NCBI GenBank assembly: GCA_009809945.1
Contig: WTPW01000028.1
Span: forward strand, 76,423 to 140,422
DNA: 64,000 nt
Reading direction: 5' to 3'
Source of the DNA: Gigaspora margarita
Lineage: Eukaryota > Glomeromycota > Glomeromycetes > Diversisporales > Gigasporaceae
The notes under the pieces: generated by a model
The model's input: only the letters and a program-made list of their open reading frames with translations
What the model was told of the DNA's origin: nothing
The model's database searches: none
Part shown: piece by piece, positions 25,157 to 36,555 of the stretch
How the letters are laid out: every line of letters begins with the position of its first letter
Numbering within the stretch: the stretch's first letter is position 1
Translations under genes and position numbers: made by a program

Positions 25157-26445
25157 TATAAAACTGTCTCTGATGTGTGTATAATAAATACAATAGTAAT
25201 ATTTAATTGTAGAAGTATATACTATAGAGTAGTAACATATTAGATGTAATGTGTTTTTAGTAAAATCTAATAGTTGAAAAATATAATAAAATTACTTTAG
25301 TATTAAAATGCTTTGCTTTATTAATAATAATTTCATTTTTCATGTATTTCACATATCAAAAAAATTTTTATTTGATTTGATTGGTCAATAATCACATTTT
25401 AATCTATATTAATTAGCTAAATACACAAATGTCATAACCCATAATTTTCTATAAAAATATAAGTTTTTTCTATACTAGCATATTATTAGTATTATTTTAT
25501 ATCTTTTAATATCAAGCTTTTTAAATATATTAATTACAATAATAGTAACAGAATCTTCAATGTCTTCATATCTTTAGTATACTAATCCTTAACAGTTACA
25601 TAGTAATGATTCTTATTAATGTGCAAGTTATCTTGTTTGTTAATACTAGTAGTATCAATTTTATTGTTATTTATTTGTACTGAATTATTATTATCAGTTA
25701 AAAAACTTTTCTAACATCACCTATATCCCACTGCAGTTCTTATTTCTGAATCTATACTTTTTTTATCCAAGTATAGGAGCTTTTTGGTTTTTACTTCTAG
25801 ATATTGGAAACAAAAAACAAATTTTTTTACAAAATAGTTTTAGAAAAATAAAATTTGTTAAAGCTATTTTATATGTAGATATAATATAAAAAAGGAAATA
25901 AGCTTTTTTATATTAACAGATTTGTAGAATTGGGCTTATATGGGTTTCAAAATACACTTTAAATTTAAAAATAAAAAATGTATAATTGCTATAAAATATT
26001 AGATTTTTATTATATATTTGTGTATAAATAACTTTAAGAGAATTAACAATAAAATACAAAACTTCAATATTGTTATTGCTAATTATTCATAAAAGTGTTT
26101 TTATATATTTATATTAATCCAGTTCACAAATATGCTTCAATGTTTTTAATTTTTTTATATAATAAATTTTTATTTCTAATATTTCTTAAAGTAGTTGTAG
26201 CACTTGAAATGTTTTATGAGTATTTAAAATATATTATATAAAATTGGTCTTTAATTTGTTGATATTGTTTTTTTTTGAATTCAAAAACTTCTACAATTTT
26301 TGAAAGTTATTTTTTTATTTTTTTATGTGTTTATCTTATTATATAACAATAATTTTGAATTTTCTTGTATAGAATAATTCTATCTAGTTTTATACAATAT
26401 AAAGACTGATTTTTTAACAAAAACTAATTTACTAGCAATAGAAAC
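25157..26445. other. AT-rich, no gene seen
   Basis: No domain-bearing frame or clear repeat over ~1.3 kb. Confidence 0.45.
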
Positions 26446-26456
26446 AATTGGTTGAT

Positions 26457-27835
26457 GGGTTGGGGCCCATAGTCTAGTGGTCAAGATGCTTAGCCCTCAC
26501 AGTCAAGGTTTTTGGTTTAAATCCTACTAGAAGTGGTTTCTAGAAAAATTTGAATACAAGGCTCTGTGAAAGTCCATATGAAGTACAAATCTGGTTTAGA
26601 AATTTCCAAAAGGAGATCCATTGTGGAGGGTTGGCACTATAAATGATGGTCCAGCTATACAAATGTTGCACAAGTAATTTCTTGGCAATAAGAACAAGAT
26701 AGCACCAACAACCCTAAAGCGATCTTGGGGATTTTGATTGGGAGGGTAACACAACTGTAATACAAACCTAAGTGGTGAGAAAATTGGTGAACACAAAGGG
26801 ATCTGTGATAAAGAATTGGCCTGAATTAGATAAGAAACACCTCTAGCACTGGTACCAAACCTAAATTGAAAGGAAACTACTTCTATAAAGGTAGATCTGT
26901 GAACTGGAAATACAAACAAAATGATGAATTACCTGGTAGGAAGTACAATATACAAAATAAAGCTCCTTGGCCAAACAAACTATAGAACACCAACCACTCT
27001 ACAAGAAGTTGGAAGTAGTACAGAAATGTATTACAAAATCCAGTTGGGAGTAGCTGTGTTATATAGGAGGAGTGAGAGCTAGCTTGCTGAGGACAGGAGT
27101 GGTTCTCACTTGGGCCAGTTACACTATATAGCCAGTGCTTACCTACCTTTAGGAAAAGTATCTGCTAACCAATTCAGATAGTATACCTGCAGTAATTTAT
27201 GATAGATTACTAAGAGTAGTGGGTAAAGCATAGCTTCACCTTACTACCAGATGAAGGCAGTAGCTTAAAATACAGGCTAGGTTATGGCAAGATTTAAAAA
27301 AATAGCTTGAGATGCAAACCTGGCAGTGGCAGCACTACAGGTACTACTGGTGAGTAATCTCAGAACACCAAGGTTTAGGAAGTAACCATTAGGTTACAAT
27401 TGTCTGAGCAAGGCCCCTGCATCTATTTGGAAGTATAGGATCACAATATGAGAGAAGTGGGAATATAGTAAGTAGCTGAATAACAAATAGAGAGTAGTCC
27501 AAAAATTCAGGTTATACAGAAGATGGGTATGGAAAACTCTGGTAGGTTTAGGTCACAGATAATTTGTCTGAGTCTGTAGTACTTAAATATAGTATAATAT
27601 TGTATCACATAATATATACAAACATATGGGGATGCCCATAGCAAAACAAGCCATTGGGCAAAAAAAAAATTTTTTAAAACTCAATTTCTTGAAGAATTAG
27701 AGTAATAGAAATACAATTTTTATAAAATTGCAAAATCAAAATTTTTTGCCCAATGGTTTGTTTTGCTATAGGGGTTTCTATATACTTAATAAAAAAGTCT
27801 TTGATGCACAACCTCACCTTAAAAAAAAATAAATA
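26457..27835 (+). mobile_element. tRNA-headed SINE-like retroelement with 11-bp target duplication
   Basis: AATTGGTTGAT occurs immediately before (26446-26456) and after (27836-27846). The head has pol III promoter boxes: TAGTCTAGTGG (A box, ~26473) and GGTTTAAATCC (B box, ~26513), laid out like a tRNA-Glu-type gene. The tail is A-rich (CCTTAAAAAAAAATAAATAA). The ~1.2-kb body is richer in GC than the flanks and has no convincing coding frame; a 107-codon minus-strand frame at 26596-26919 is not supported. A MITE-like palindrome at 27625-27785 adds to its length. I infer mobilisation by LINE machinery. Confidence 0.7.
27625..27785. mobile_element. MITE nested in the SINE-like element
   Basis: Inverted arms ATAGCAAAACAAGCCATTGG (then GCAAAAAA) on the left and TTTTTTGCCCAATGG then TTTGTTTTGCTATAGGGG on the right. 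The edges are approximate. Confidence 0.6.
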
Positions 27836-27981
27836 AATTGGTTGATAACATATTGCTTTAGCTACATTTGAATAGTAATATTTGGATTATAATTATATTT
27901 ATAATACTAACAAATTAGCATATTTTCTATTTATACTATTTAGACCACAAAAAAATGTATGATATGCATTATTCAAATTTG

Positions 27982-28271
27982 AAAGTTGTCTAAAGCCATG
28001 TACCCACATGACTTTTTCATGTAAATCAACCAAACAAAGTTACAAAATTTTGTTTATACAGATCAAAAAAGTCAAAAAACAAAAAAAATTGCAAGAACAT
28101 AAAAATGGAATTACAAACCTATCTTGAACCATTAATAAAAAATATCAGAAAGGCAATATTACCTATGTTGGTTCTAGCCTTAATCCTGACCCTAATGCTA
28201 AACAGACTTTGACATGAACTTTAACTAAAATTTCAAAAAAAATCACATAGGTACAAGGCTTTAGGCATCCA
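27982..28271. mobile_element. MITE with 8-bp target duplication (family of 63471-63764)
   Basis: Flanked by CAAATTTG at 27974-27981 and 28272-28279. Inverted ends GTCTAAAGCCATGTACCCA and GGTACAAGGCTTTAGGCATCC. Shares TAAATCAACCAA, CCATTAATAAAAAAT and CCCTAATGCTAAACAG with the copy at 63471-63764. Confidence 0.7.
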
Positions 28272-28663
28272 CAAATTTGGTAATATCTAAGACTAAATTG
28301 TGCTTTTTCAAATAAAATTATATATTAAAGTTATAGCCATAAAAAAAATTACATTTCAGAATAGACAAAATATTAATTAATAATAGCATAATTTTTTTTA
28401 GTATCAAACCAAGTAATAAACTATTTAACAAATATTTATTTACTTCAAATTTTATTTAAATCAAATAAGTAACATGTAAGTACTATAATAATAATAATTG
28501 AATATATAAAAAAATTATTATAACCTAATAAAAAGGTTATAGTATAACTTCTTTCAAGATAAACATCAATTGATTTAACAATTTAATCTAATAGCATACT
28601 ATATTCACAATAGCTTTTATCTAATTTAGTCTTTTAAAGCAAATTAAATTATTACTTTACTAA

Positions 28664-31600
28664 TTACAAATTATAAAATAAATAAATAAATTTATTGATT
28701 ATATACATACTAGGATTTTCTGGTTCAGTAATATCAAGATATATTTGAGCAGAATCAACATTTGACAAATCTAAATAAATAATATTTTTACCAAATTAAT
28801 ATAATATAATTTTAATATATTAATTATAAATAAATACCTTTAATAGCCTTTGAAATTAATTTTGTTCTAATAATTTTGCTAGTATACATTCCATCTGAAT
28901 GCTTTGATATTGGCAATGATTTAGTAGCTTTATCTGCTTCAAAAAATTGCTTTTTAATTTTATTACTAGCTGAACTACCTATATTATTAAGCCATTTATT
29001 TATTGTTTCATGAACATCATAAGCTCTAGGCCGTTTTAGTGGATCTGAATCCATGCATTTTTCAGCCAATTCAATATAGCATTTAGGTGTTTCAGGAGCA
29101 AACTCTGGTCGTAATCCTTTGCAAATCTTGGCTGCAAGTTTTGTACCAAATTCATAACCATCAAAAGGTCTTTGCCCACTTGTCATTTCTGCCATAATAA
29201 TACCAAACCCATAAATATCTGCTGCTTGTGTAAACTGCTGCTCACCTAATAAAACTTCTGGTGCAACATAGGGCATAACTCCATAAATCTCTCCTTCTAA
29301 AACCCCTTCAACTTTTTTTCTAGACAATCCTAGATCTGTAATATATGATCGTTGGTCATACAAGATGTTGCCACTATGAAAATCAGCATGAATGTATCCT
29401 GCAAAATCATGAATACGATGTAAATCATATGANATATCTTTAAGTATTTGTAATTTAGNNTNCCATGTAAGGTTNCAGAAATTNTNTTTTAAATATTTAT
29501 GAAGACTCCCATTATTAGCAAATTGAAATACCATCAAGTATTCCTTTGTTTCTGTATTTTGAGTTATGCCATATATTGCGAGCTCACTATAGTTTAATTT
29601 GCATGTCATAAAACTTTTAAACTTAAGGATTAAAAAATAAATTAGTTCAAACAATTATTAGATCAATTTTTATAGCAATAAATTAACTCACTTCCTTTAA
29701 AAAATCAAAATTGTTTTCCTTAGAACCAGTCAACGTCTTGAGTGCAACGATGCTGGAAGGCTCACGTGCTCTTTTGTAGATATCGTTATTGCCATCTTCA
29801 ACTTTTCGTATGCCATCCAACCAGAGTGCTGAATATACAGTGCCAAAACCTCCTTTACCAATTTCTTTAAAATTTGATAATCTATCAAATGTAATCCATT
29901 CAATCGCATCTTCATATGCTTTGACTCTAAGTTGGAGCATTTTCATGCAATTGTCAATATCCTTATTTCTACTTGTAAACCATGTTGCTATGTCAGGATC
30001 GCATGATAGACACCATGCTTCATTCGTATTATCTTCATTACAATGAGCACATTTTCCATATTCAGAATTTCTATATAATATATAATAGTTTATTTCGCAC
30101 CTGCGTTTTTAAACTTTATATCGAATGTAAATAATTTTTATATTTACCGACTAAATTAATGCGAATGAAATGTTTTGTACGTAATGGTAAATAAATATTT
30201 ATGTTATTGTTTTGTGAACTTGTTTTGCTGTTTTTATGTAGTAAAATAATTAAATGTTCTTTATACTCACAGACTAAATTAAATGATTTGTTCGTAATGG
30301 TAAATAAGCATTATGTTCTTGTTTTGTGAGCCTATTTTGCTGTTATTATGCAGTAAAATTATTAAATTTTCTTTATACTCACCGACTAAATTAAATGATT
30401 TGAATGTAATGGTAAATGAGCATTTATGTTCTTGCTTTGTGAACTTGTTTTGCTGTTTTTATGTAGTAAAATTATTAAATGTTCTTTATACTCACTAACT
30501 AAATTAATGTGATTGTGCGTAATGGTAAATAATATTTATGAACTTGTTTTGTGATCTGTTTTTAGCAGTAAAATTATTAAATACTCTTTATACTCACCGA
30601 CTAAATAATGCAAATGAAATGATTTGTACGTAATGGTAAATAAGCATTGATGTTCTTGTTTTGTGAACATGTTTTAATGTTTTGATGCAGTAAAATTATT
30701 AAATTTTCTTTATACTCACTTGCTGAATGAAATAATTAATGCGAATAGGATGATTTGTACGTACTGGTAAATAAGTATTCATATTGTTGTTTGTGAACTT
30801 TTTACTGTTTTAGTAAACTATTAAATGTTCTTTATACTCACTCGCTGAATGAAATGATTAGTTCGAATGGAATGATTTGCACGTATTGGTAAATAAGTAT
30901 TTATGTTCTTGTTTTGTGAACTTGTTTTACTGTTTTTATGTAGTAAAATTATTAAGTTCTTTATACTCACCGACTAAATTAATGCGAATGAATGATTTAT
31001 ACATAATGGTAATTAAGTATTTATGTTCTTGTTTTGTGAAACTTGTTATATATTTTTATATAGTAAAGTTATTAAATGTTCTTTATACTCACTCGCTGAA
31101 TGAAATGAATAATGCGATTGCAATGATTTGTACGCAATGGTAAATGAGTATTTATGCTCTTGTTTTGTGATCTTGTTTTACTGTTTTCATAAATGTTTTT
31201 AATACTCACGAACTGAATGAAATGATTAATATGAATGAAATGATTTGTACATAATGGTAAATTAGTATTTATGTTCTTGTTTGTGAAATTGTTTTGCTGT
31301 TTTTATGTACGTAGTAAAATTATTAAATGTCTTTATACTCACGTGCTGAATGAAATGTTTAATGCGAATGAAATGATTTGTATGTAATGGTAATTAAGTA
31401 TTTATATTATTGTTTTGTGAACATGTTTTGCTGTTGTTATGTAGTAAAATTATTAAATGCTCTTTTATACTCACCTACTAATTAATGTGAATGAATGATT
31501 TATATGTATAATAATGGTAAATAAGTATCTATTTCTTGTTTTGTGAACTTGTTTTCTGTTTTTATGTAATAAATTATCAAAGCTTCTTTATACTCACTAA

Positions 31601-34426
31601 CTAAATGCGAATGAAATGATTTGTACGTAATAGTAAATAAGTATTTATGTTCTTGTTTAGGATTGGACCCGGGTAAAAAGTACTATTATATAGTGATCCG
31701 AGATATATAATAATTTACCCGGTAAGCTGGGTAAACTAATAATACCCGGGTAAAGATATTCTCGACGGACCCAATCTCTATTCTTGTTTGTAAACTTATT
31801 TTATTGTTTTATGAGTAAAATTATTAAATACTAATTATACTCACATACTGAAATTATTAAGGCGAATGAAATGATTTGTACGTATGGTAAATAAGTATTT
31901 ACGTTCTGTTTTGTAATTTTGTTTTGTTGATTTTTTTAATAAACTATTAAAAAATTTTTATACTTACGGGCTAAAATAACACAAACAATAAATACGTATT
32001 TATGAGCTTAAATTGCCGATAATAGTACTTACTCACTAATATTAAAATTGTGTAAGAAATATTACTTCAAATAAACTACAAACGTTATAATAAAAAAAAA
32101 ACTATAAAAATTGACATACTTATTCATCCATTCAGCAAATTTAGTTTCAGTTTTTTCCACGCCAATTCCATAAAGGTAACAAATGGCAGTTTTCCAAATT
32201 CCCATGGAATTACCTGCCTCAGCAGACTTCAGATAATATGTAAACGCTTTGTGCTTATCGATTTCGACTCCAATTCCTAAATAATAACAATAACCAACTT
32301 GATACATTCCGTTAGAATTATTCGCGTCTGCCGATTTTTGATAATATGTGAATGCTTTGTTTTCCTCCTTTTCAATTCCTATACCATATTCGTAACAAAA
32401 ACCAAGACAATTAATTCCTTCGGTATGCCCCATATTAACAGATTTTTCGAACTGAGCGAACGCTTTATATTCATCCTTTTCAAAGTTAATTCCGTGTAGA
32501 TAGAAATATCCTAATTCGTATGTTTCATCAGCACATGGACTGTGTAGTTACATGCTATAAAATTAACGATAGTAACTTATTATGAAAATGCTTAAATCAA
32601 AAGCGTATTTTAAGGTCATATTAAATAAAAATTTACACTCACGATCTGGTTATTTAACAAATATATAGTTGATTAGAGAGTAGTTTTGACAAAAAACATC
32701 AATTTAATAAATTTTAAATAAACGTTATGCACATACCGAAAGTTAATTGAGCAAAGTCTACTTATTTGGTTTATATCGCATAAATACAATTTAAAAAAAA
32801 TAAATATTATGCTTACTCCCTATTAATTCAACGTGTATATAATTAATTAGAGAATATGAATACTCATAAAGCAGAATAACTTTATATTTACTTTTCACAG
32901 ATTTTTTCAAAATATTTAGATGCCCATTCATCATTTGACTCAATTTTCAATAATTTGTTCACATCATTGAAAGATTCTTTATATTTTTCCATTAGATAAT
33001 AGGCTTCTGCTCGATATCTTAGTACAAATTTGCTGTTTGGTTCAATATCAAGCAATTTTGTTAGATCAATAATTGCATCTTCATAACTTCCCATGATTAA
33101 AGTAAATTTTACTCGAAATTTAAGTGCAGTATCTTGATTGATTTTCAGCGAATTTTCTAAATCTTCAAGGGTATACGTATTTTCGCATCATTGCACTTAT
33201 TAAATGCTTCGATCCATTTTTTTTTCAATGATTCATCTACATCATCACTGGGTTCAATACCGACTAATTGTGTTAGATCAATAATTGCTTCCTTATATCT
33301 TTCCATTTGATGATAGGCTTCTGCTCGATAACTTAGTGCAAATTTGTTGTTTGGTTCAATATCAAGCAATTTTGTCAGATCAATAATTGCTTCCTTATAT
33401 CTTTCCATTAAATAATAGGCTTCTGCTCGATATCTTAGTGCAAATTTGCTGTTTGGTTCAATATCAAGCAATTTTGTTAGATCAATAATTGCGTCTTCAT
33501 AATTTCCCATGATTAAAGTAAATTTTACTCGAAATTTAAGTGCAGTATCTCGATTGATTTTCAGCGAATTTTCTAAATCTTCAAGGGTATACGTATTTGT
33601 CGTATTAATGCACATATTAAATGCATCGATCAACTTATTTTTTAATAATTCATCACCCATATCATTACTAATAGTCGCTATTAACAAGAAATTTACGTAT
33701 TAAATTATAAATTAAAATAAAACTACACTTATAACTATTCCGCAATACCTGCATATTTAAATTTTCTACTACCGAAATTTACTTCTATAGTACCTTGCGA
33801 ACACAATCCAACACAAGGATACAAAGTCCCTTTTAAATTTCGGAATGCAATACCTTGAAATTTATGTTGTAAAATATTAAACTACCGTAAATTGCATAAT
33901 ATAAGACGATAAAAATATAAATCATTTCAATAATTACCTAGGTTTATACCATTTTTAGTATAGAATACAGTGTTATTTTTAAAGTTTAAACAACATCCAA
34001 TGGTATCGCCGGTAGAAAACAACGGCCCATATGGACTGCCATTTGGCGAGCAACAACGAAATGTGCCATTAGATCCGTCGTAACCCCAGGAACCATAATG
34101 CCATCCTATGAAAAACCGTGATTAAATATATGTTTAATACGCAAAAAAAAAAAAAAAAAAAAAAAAAAAACAAATAAATTTTATTTACCAGGCAGCCCTA
34201 ATATAATATTAAACGACTTTTCGCAAAACCCAATTGCGATACCTCTTTTTAATAGAAGAATGTAAAAATTTTAAGTAACATTTAAACAATTTTATTTTAA
34301 TTATTGAAAAAAATATTTCAGCATACTTATATTTTCCTTCGTCTATTATGTCAACTTCAAAATAAAACAACTTGCATTGCGGGGGAATTGGATGATTTGC
34401 GCGTATTGCACCCCATGTGTTAGAAC
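28664..34426 (-). CDS. SPRY-TPR-Sel1-Cys motif-protein kinase, multi-exon, with a microexon array (5' end not found)
   Basis: Exons in order: 34426-34327, 34244-34189, 34105-33938 and 33853-33749 (SPRY: RANHPIPPQC, FYFEVDIIDEG, GIAIGFCEKS, GWHYGSWGYDG, GDTIGCC, FYTKNGINLGIAFRNL); 33677-32892 (TPR: repeats of AIIDLTKLLDIEPN..FALRYRAEAYY); 3-nt sites at 32819 and 32645; 32539-32120 (three to four Sel1 repeats, GFCYEYGIGIEK, AFTYYQKSAD); sixteen 3-nt sites (32035-30148); 30070-29692 (Cys motif, GKGGFGTV, VALKTL); 29621-28838 (hinge, HADFHSGN, DLG, YVAPEV); 28770-28664 (last exon, TAA). Phases agree at every junction. The one fault is inside the TPR exon: a single missing base near 33180 compared with its sister repeat. 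Catalytic Asp, Asn and Lys are present; Arg of HRD is replaced, as in related genes here. Role: probably a cytosolic signalling kinase with protein-binding repeats. The N-terminal exon(s) upstream of 34426 were not located. Confidence 0.72.
30148..32035 (-). repeat. Tandem ~120-bp intronic array with sixteen AG-NNN-GT junctions (candidate microexons)
   Basis: Spacing between successive junctions is 65-133 bp (mostly 112-133), with one 247-bp step caused by a MITE. Minus-strand triplets with their plus-strand start: TGA 32033, CCC 31968, TAT 31845, TTA 31598, TAG 31475, CAC 31343, TTC 31210, CGA 31093, TCG 30971, CGA 30842, CAA 30720, TCG 30598, TTA 30496, TCG 30383, TCT 30271, TCG 30148. Each is preceded by TTTAG, TTCAG or a close form and followed by GTGAGT (13), GTAAGT (2) or GTAAAT (1). 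The upstream exon ends in phase 2 (AA) with donor GTATGT, and the downstream exon begins A-AAT, so zero or any number of triplets keeps the frame. Confidence 0.8.
31660..31781. mobile_element. MITE inside one array unit
   Basis: Flanked by TTCTTGTTT on both sides (about 31651-31659 and 31782-31790). Ends AGGATTGGACCCGGGTA and CGGACCCAATCTCTA, with ACCCGGGTA palindromic motifs inside. It lengthens one intron unit without touching the splice signals. Confidence 0.65.
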
Positions 34427-36555
34427 CTATGTATTTAAAGAAAAATTGGATTAATTCGGAAATATTAACTTTTTTCCATGTAATCCTATATAAATAGTCT
34501 TCTAACGAAGGGCAAATGCATATGCTTATGAACAAAATTTTTGATAATTTGAACTAGCTAGACTGTACGTATTAGCAAAAAGCAGATAAAAATTTCATGC
34601 GCATGAAATTTATTTGCCTTTCATTAAGTCTCACTAAGTCCTACCATCATGATTCACTCTAAGTCCACTCAAATCTACGCTTAAGAAAGTAGATTTATCA
34701 TCGGGATTCCAAGCAGTTGGTAAATCCATGAATTACGTTAAATATTGGATGAACTATCTTAAATTTAATATAAAATTAATGAAAATCTTATGTTCAAGAA
34801 ATTTTTTTATGAATCCTTATTTTAAGCTACTATCGAATTTCAACAATGAGATAAAAGCATTTAAAATTCAACTTAGAAAGATTAATTAAATAAAAGGGAT
34901 TATCTATATTTTGCAAAATTTTAATAAAGCTTGGTTGTAATTTTAAAAATTTTAATTGTAACACGTTTTTAGTAGTTCTACAGTTGTTCTTTACGAGTTA
35001 AAAGTAATTTTTAATTGATAATTTTTGCTAGCAGTCAAACTATCACTACCGGTAATTCTTTTGTAGAACTTTGAAACAAATTAAAAACACAGTATTTCCT
35101 AAATTATCGACTTCAATAAAGTTGTGTACTGGCGAATATGTGGCGTGCATGCTGTTAATTGTACGTTTCATGCAGAAGTTTGTCTAATTGGCTGATGCAC
35201 ATCAATTGCTCGGGTAATACTTTTTAGGAAACTGACGTTTTACAAATTTAAAATGCCTTCTATAGCTTTAGAATAATTCCAAAGTGCAAAAGAATCTAAA
35301 AAAAAAAAAAAAATCTTAAACCAAAAAAATTTATTACCAACAGTCAATCTATTCGACCTCCACATCAAATAGGGCTTACCAACCCGTAACACAAGAAAAT
35401 TAAACACCTTTCCAACATACATAAAAATTTTGTGCAAAGTTTGTTGCGTAAACAAAATTTTTTAATGTTCATTAATGTTAAAGTTAAAGTTTGCATGTCA
35501 TAACAAGGTCAGAGGTTAACTAGCTATATAGTTATATAGTAAAATCACTCAAGGTTATCACTAAAGGTGGTTTTATTCGTTTTGAGAAATAAGTAATGTT
35601 TGATAAACGTTTATTATATTACACCTGATCTTGAAATGTAATTTGTAGTTCAGGAAATTTACGCCACAAGCCTGAGTTTATGCAAAATGAATTAGAAAAA
35701 AATCTTTCGAATGGTTTTAATCCTATTTTTATGTTTTGAAAGTTACAGATACTATATGCTATAGAGGCATACCTCCTTCTATTCTAACATTTAAATTTTT
35801 ATGTTTTAATATGTAGACAAAAATTTTCACCTATACCGTACGGTGCTGCATACAATATCCCTTAGAAAAATATCTCATTTAAATAGTATCGGGGCATTAT
35901 TCAAATGTAGATTCTATTATTTTTGAAAAATATTCCAGTATGATCCGAATCAACGATCATGTTATGTTAGATGATCAACCCACAATCTCTTCATTATACC
36001 CTCCTTGTATGGTCACAAAATACACTCGGCGGTATTATTTAATTTAATCTTAGATTTCTTGTAAAGTACTATATGTAGCATTGTACAATAAAAATTACAT
36101 AATAAATATCAGCGCTTTAATCATTGTGATTCTGCAAAAGTGATGTGGTCAATAAATGTAATTATACAATATAAAAAAGATAAAAAAAAGTGGAGTTGTA
36201 AATAAAACGAGATTAATAGATATTGAATAAAATTGATAAAAATCTGGTTAACGCATATATGGATCTGTTCAATAACTAATTAAAATTCATTGATAAATTC
36301 AAATTTTTAATAAAAGCATGATGTTGACCAGTGTTTCCTACTAAGAAATTTTGATAAACTTTGTTGTGTTCGAATGAAAAAATTTCAACCTTATTAACCC
36401 CAGATTCTTTCGGACTAATTTTCTGACCATTTTATAAAATACCGATATCTTTTTTGACATCAAAATTTGCAGTGGAACTTAACAGGCTTGTCGTAACATT
36501 CACTTCATTAAGAACATTATATGTTTGCATTTGAATTCACAATCATTTCATGTTT
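34427..36555. other. No supported gene; should contain the missing 5' exon(s) or promoter of the kinase gene
   Basis: Minus-strand frames at 34427-34535 and 35240-35455 show no family resemblance. The SPRY N-terminal beta-strands expected before the exon at 34426 were not recognised. Confidence 0.4.

Noticed and set aside
26457-26535. A functional tRNA gene
   Set aside because: A and B boxes are present, but acceptor and anticodon stems do not pair well, and the sequence continues into a retroelement body with a target duplication.
26596-26919. 107-codon minus-strand frame
   Set aside because: It lies inside the SINE-like body and has no family resemblance or splice context.
35240-35455. 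71-codon Phe-rich minus-strand frame
   Set aside because: Explained by A/T-rich composition; no similarity to the missing SPRY N-terminus.
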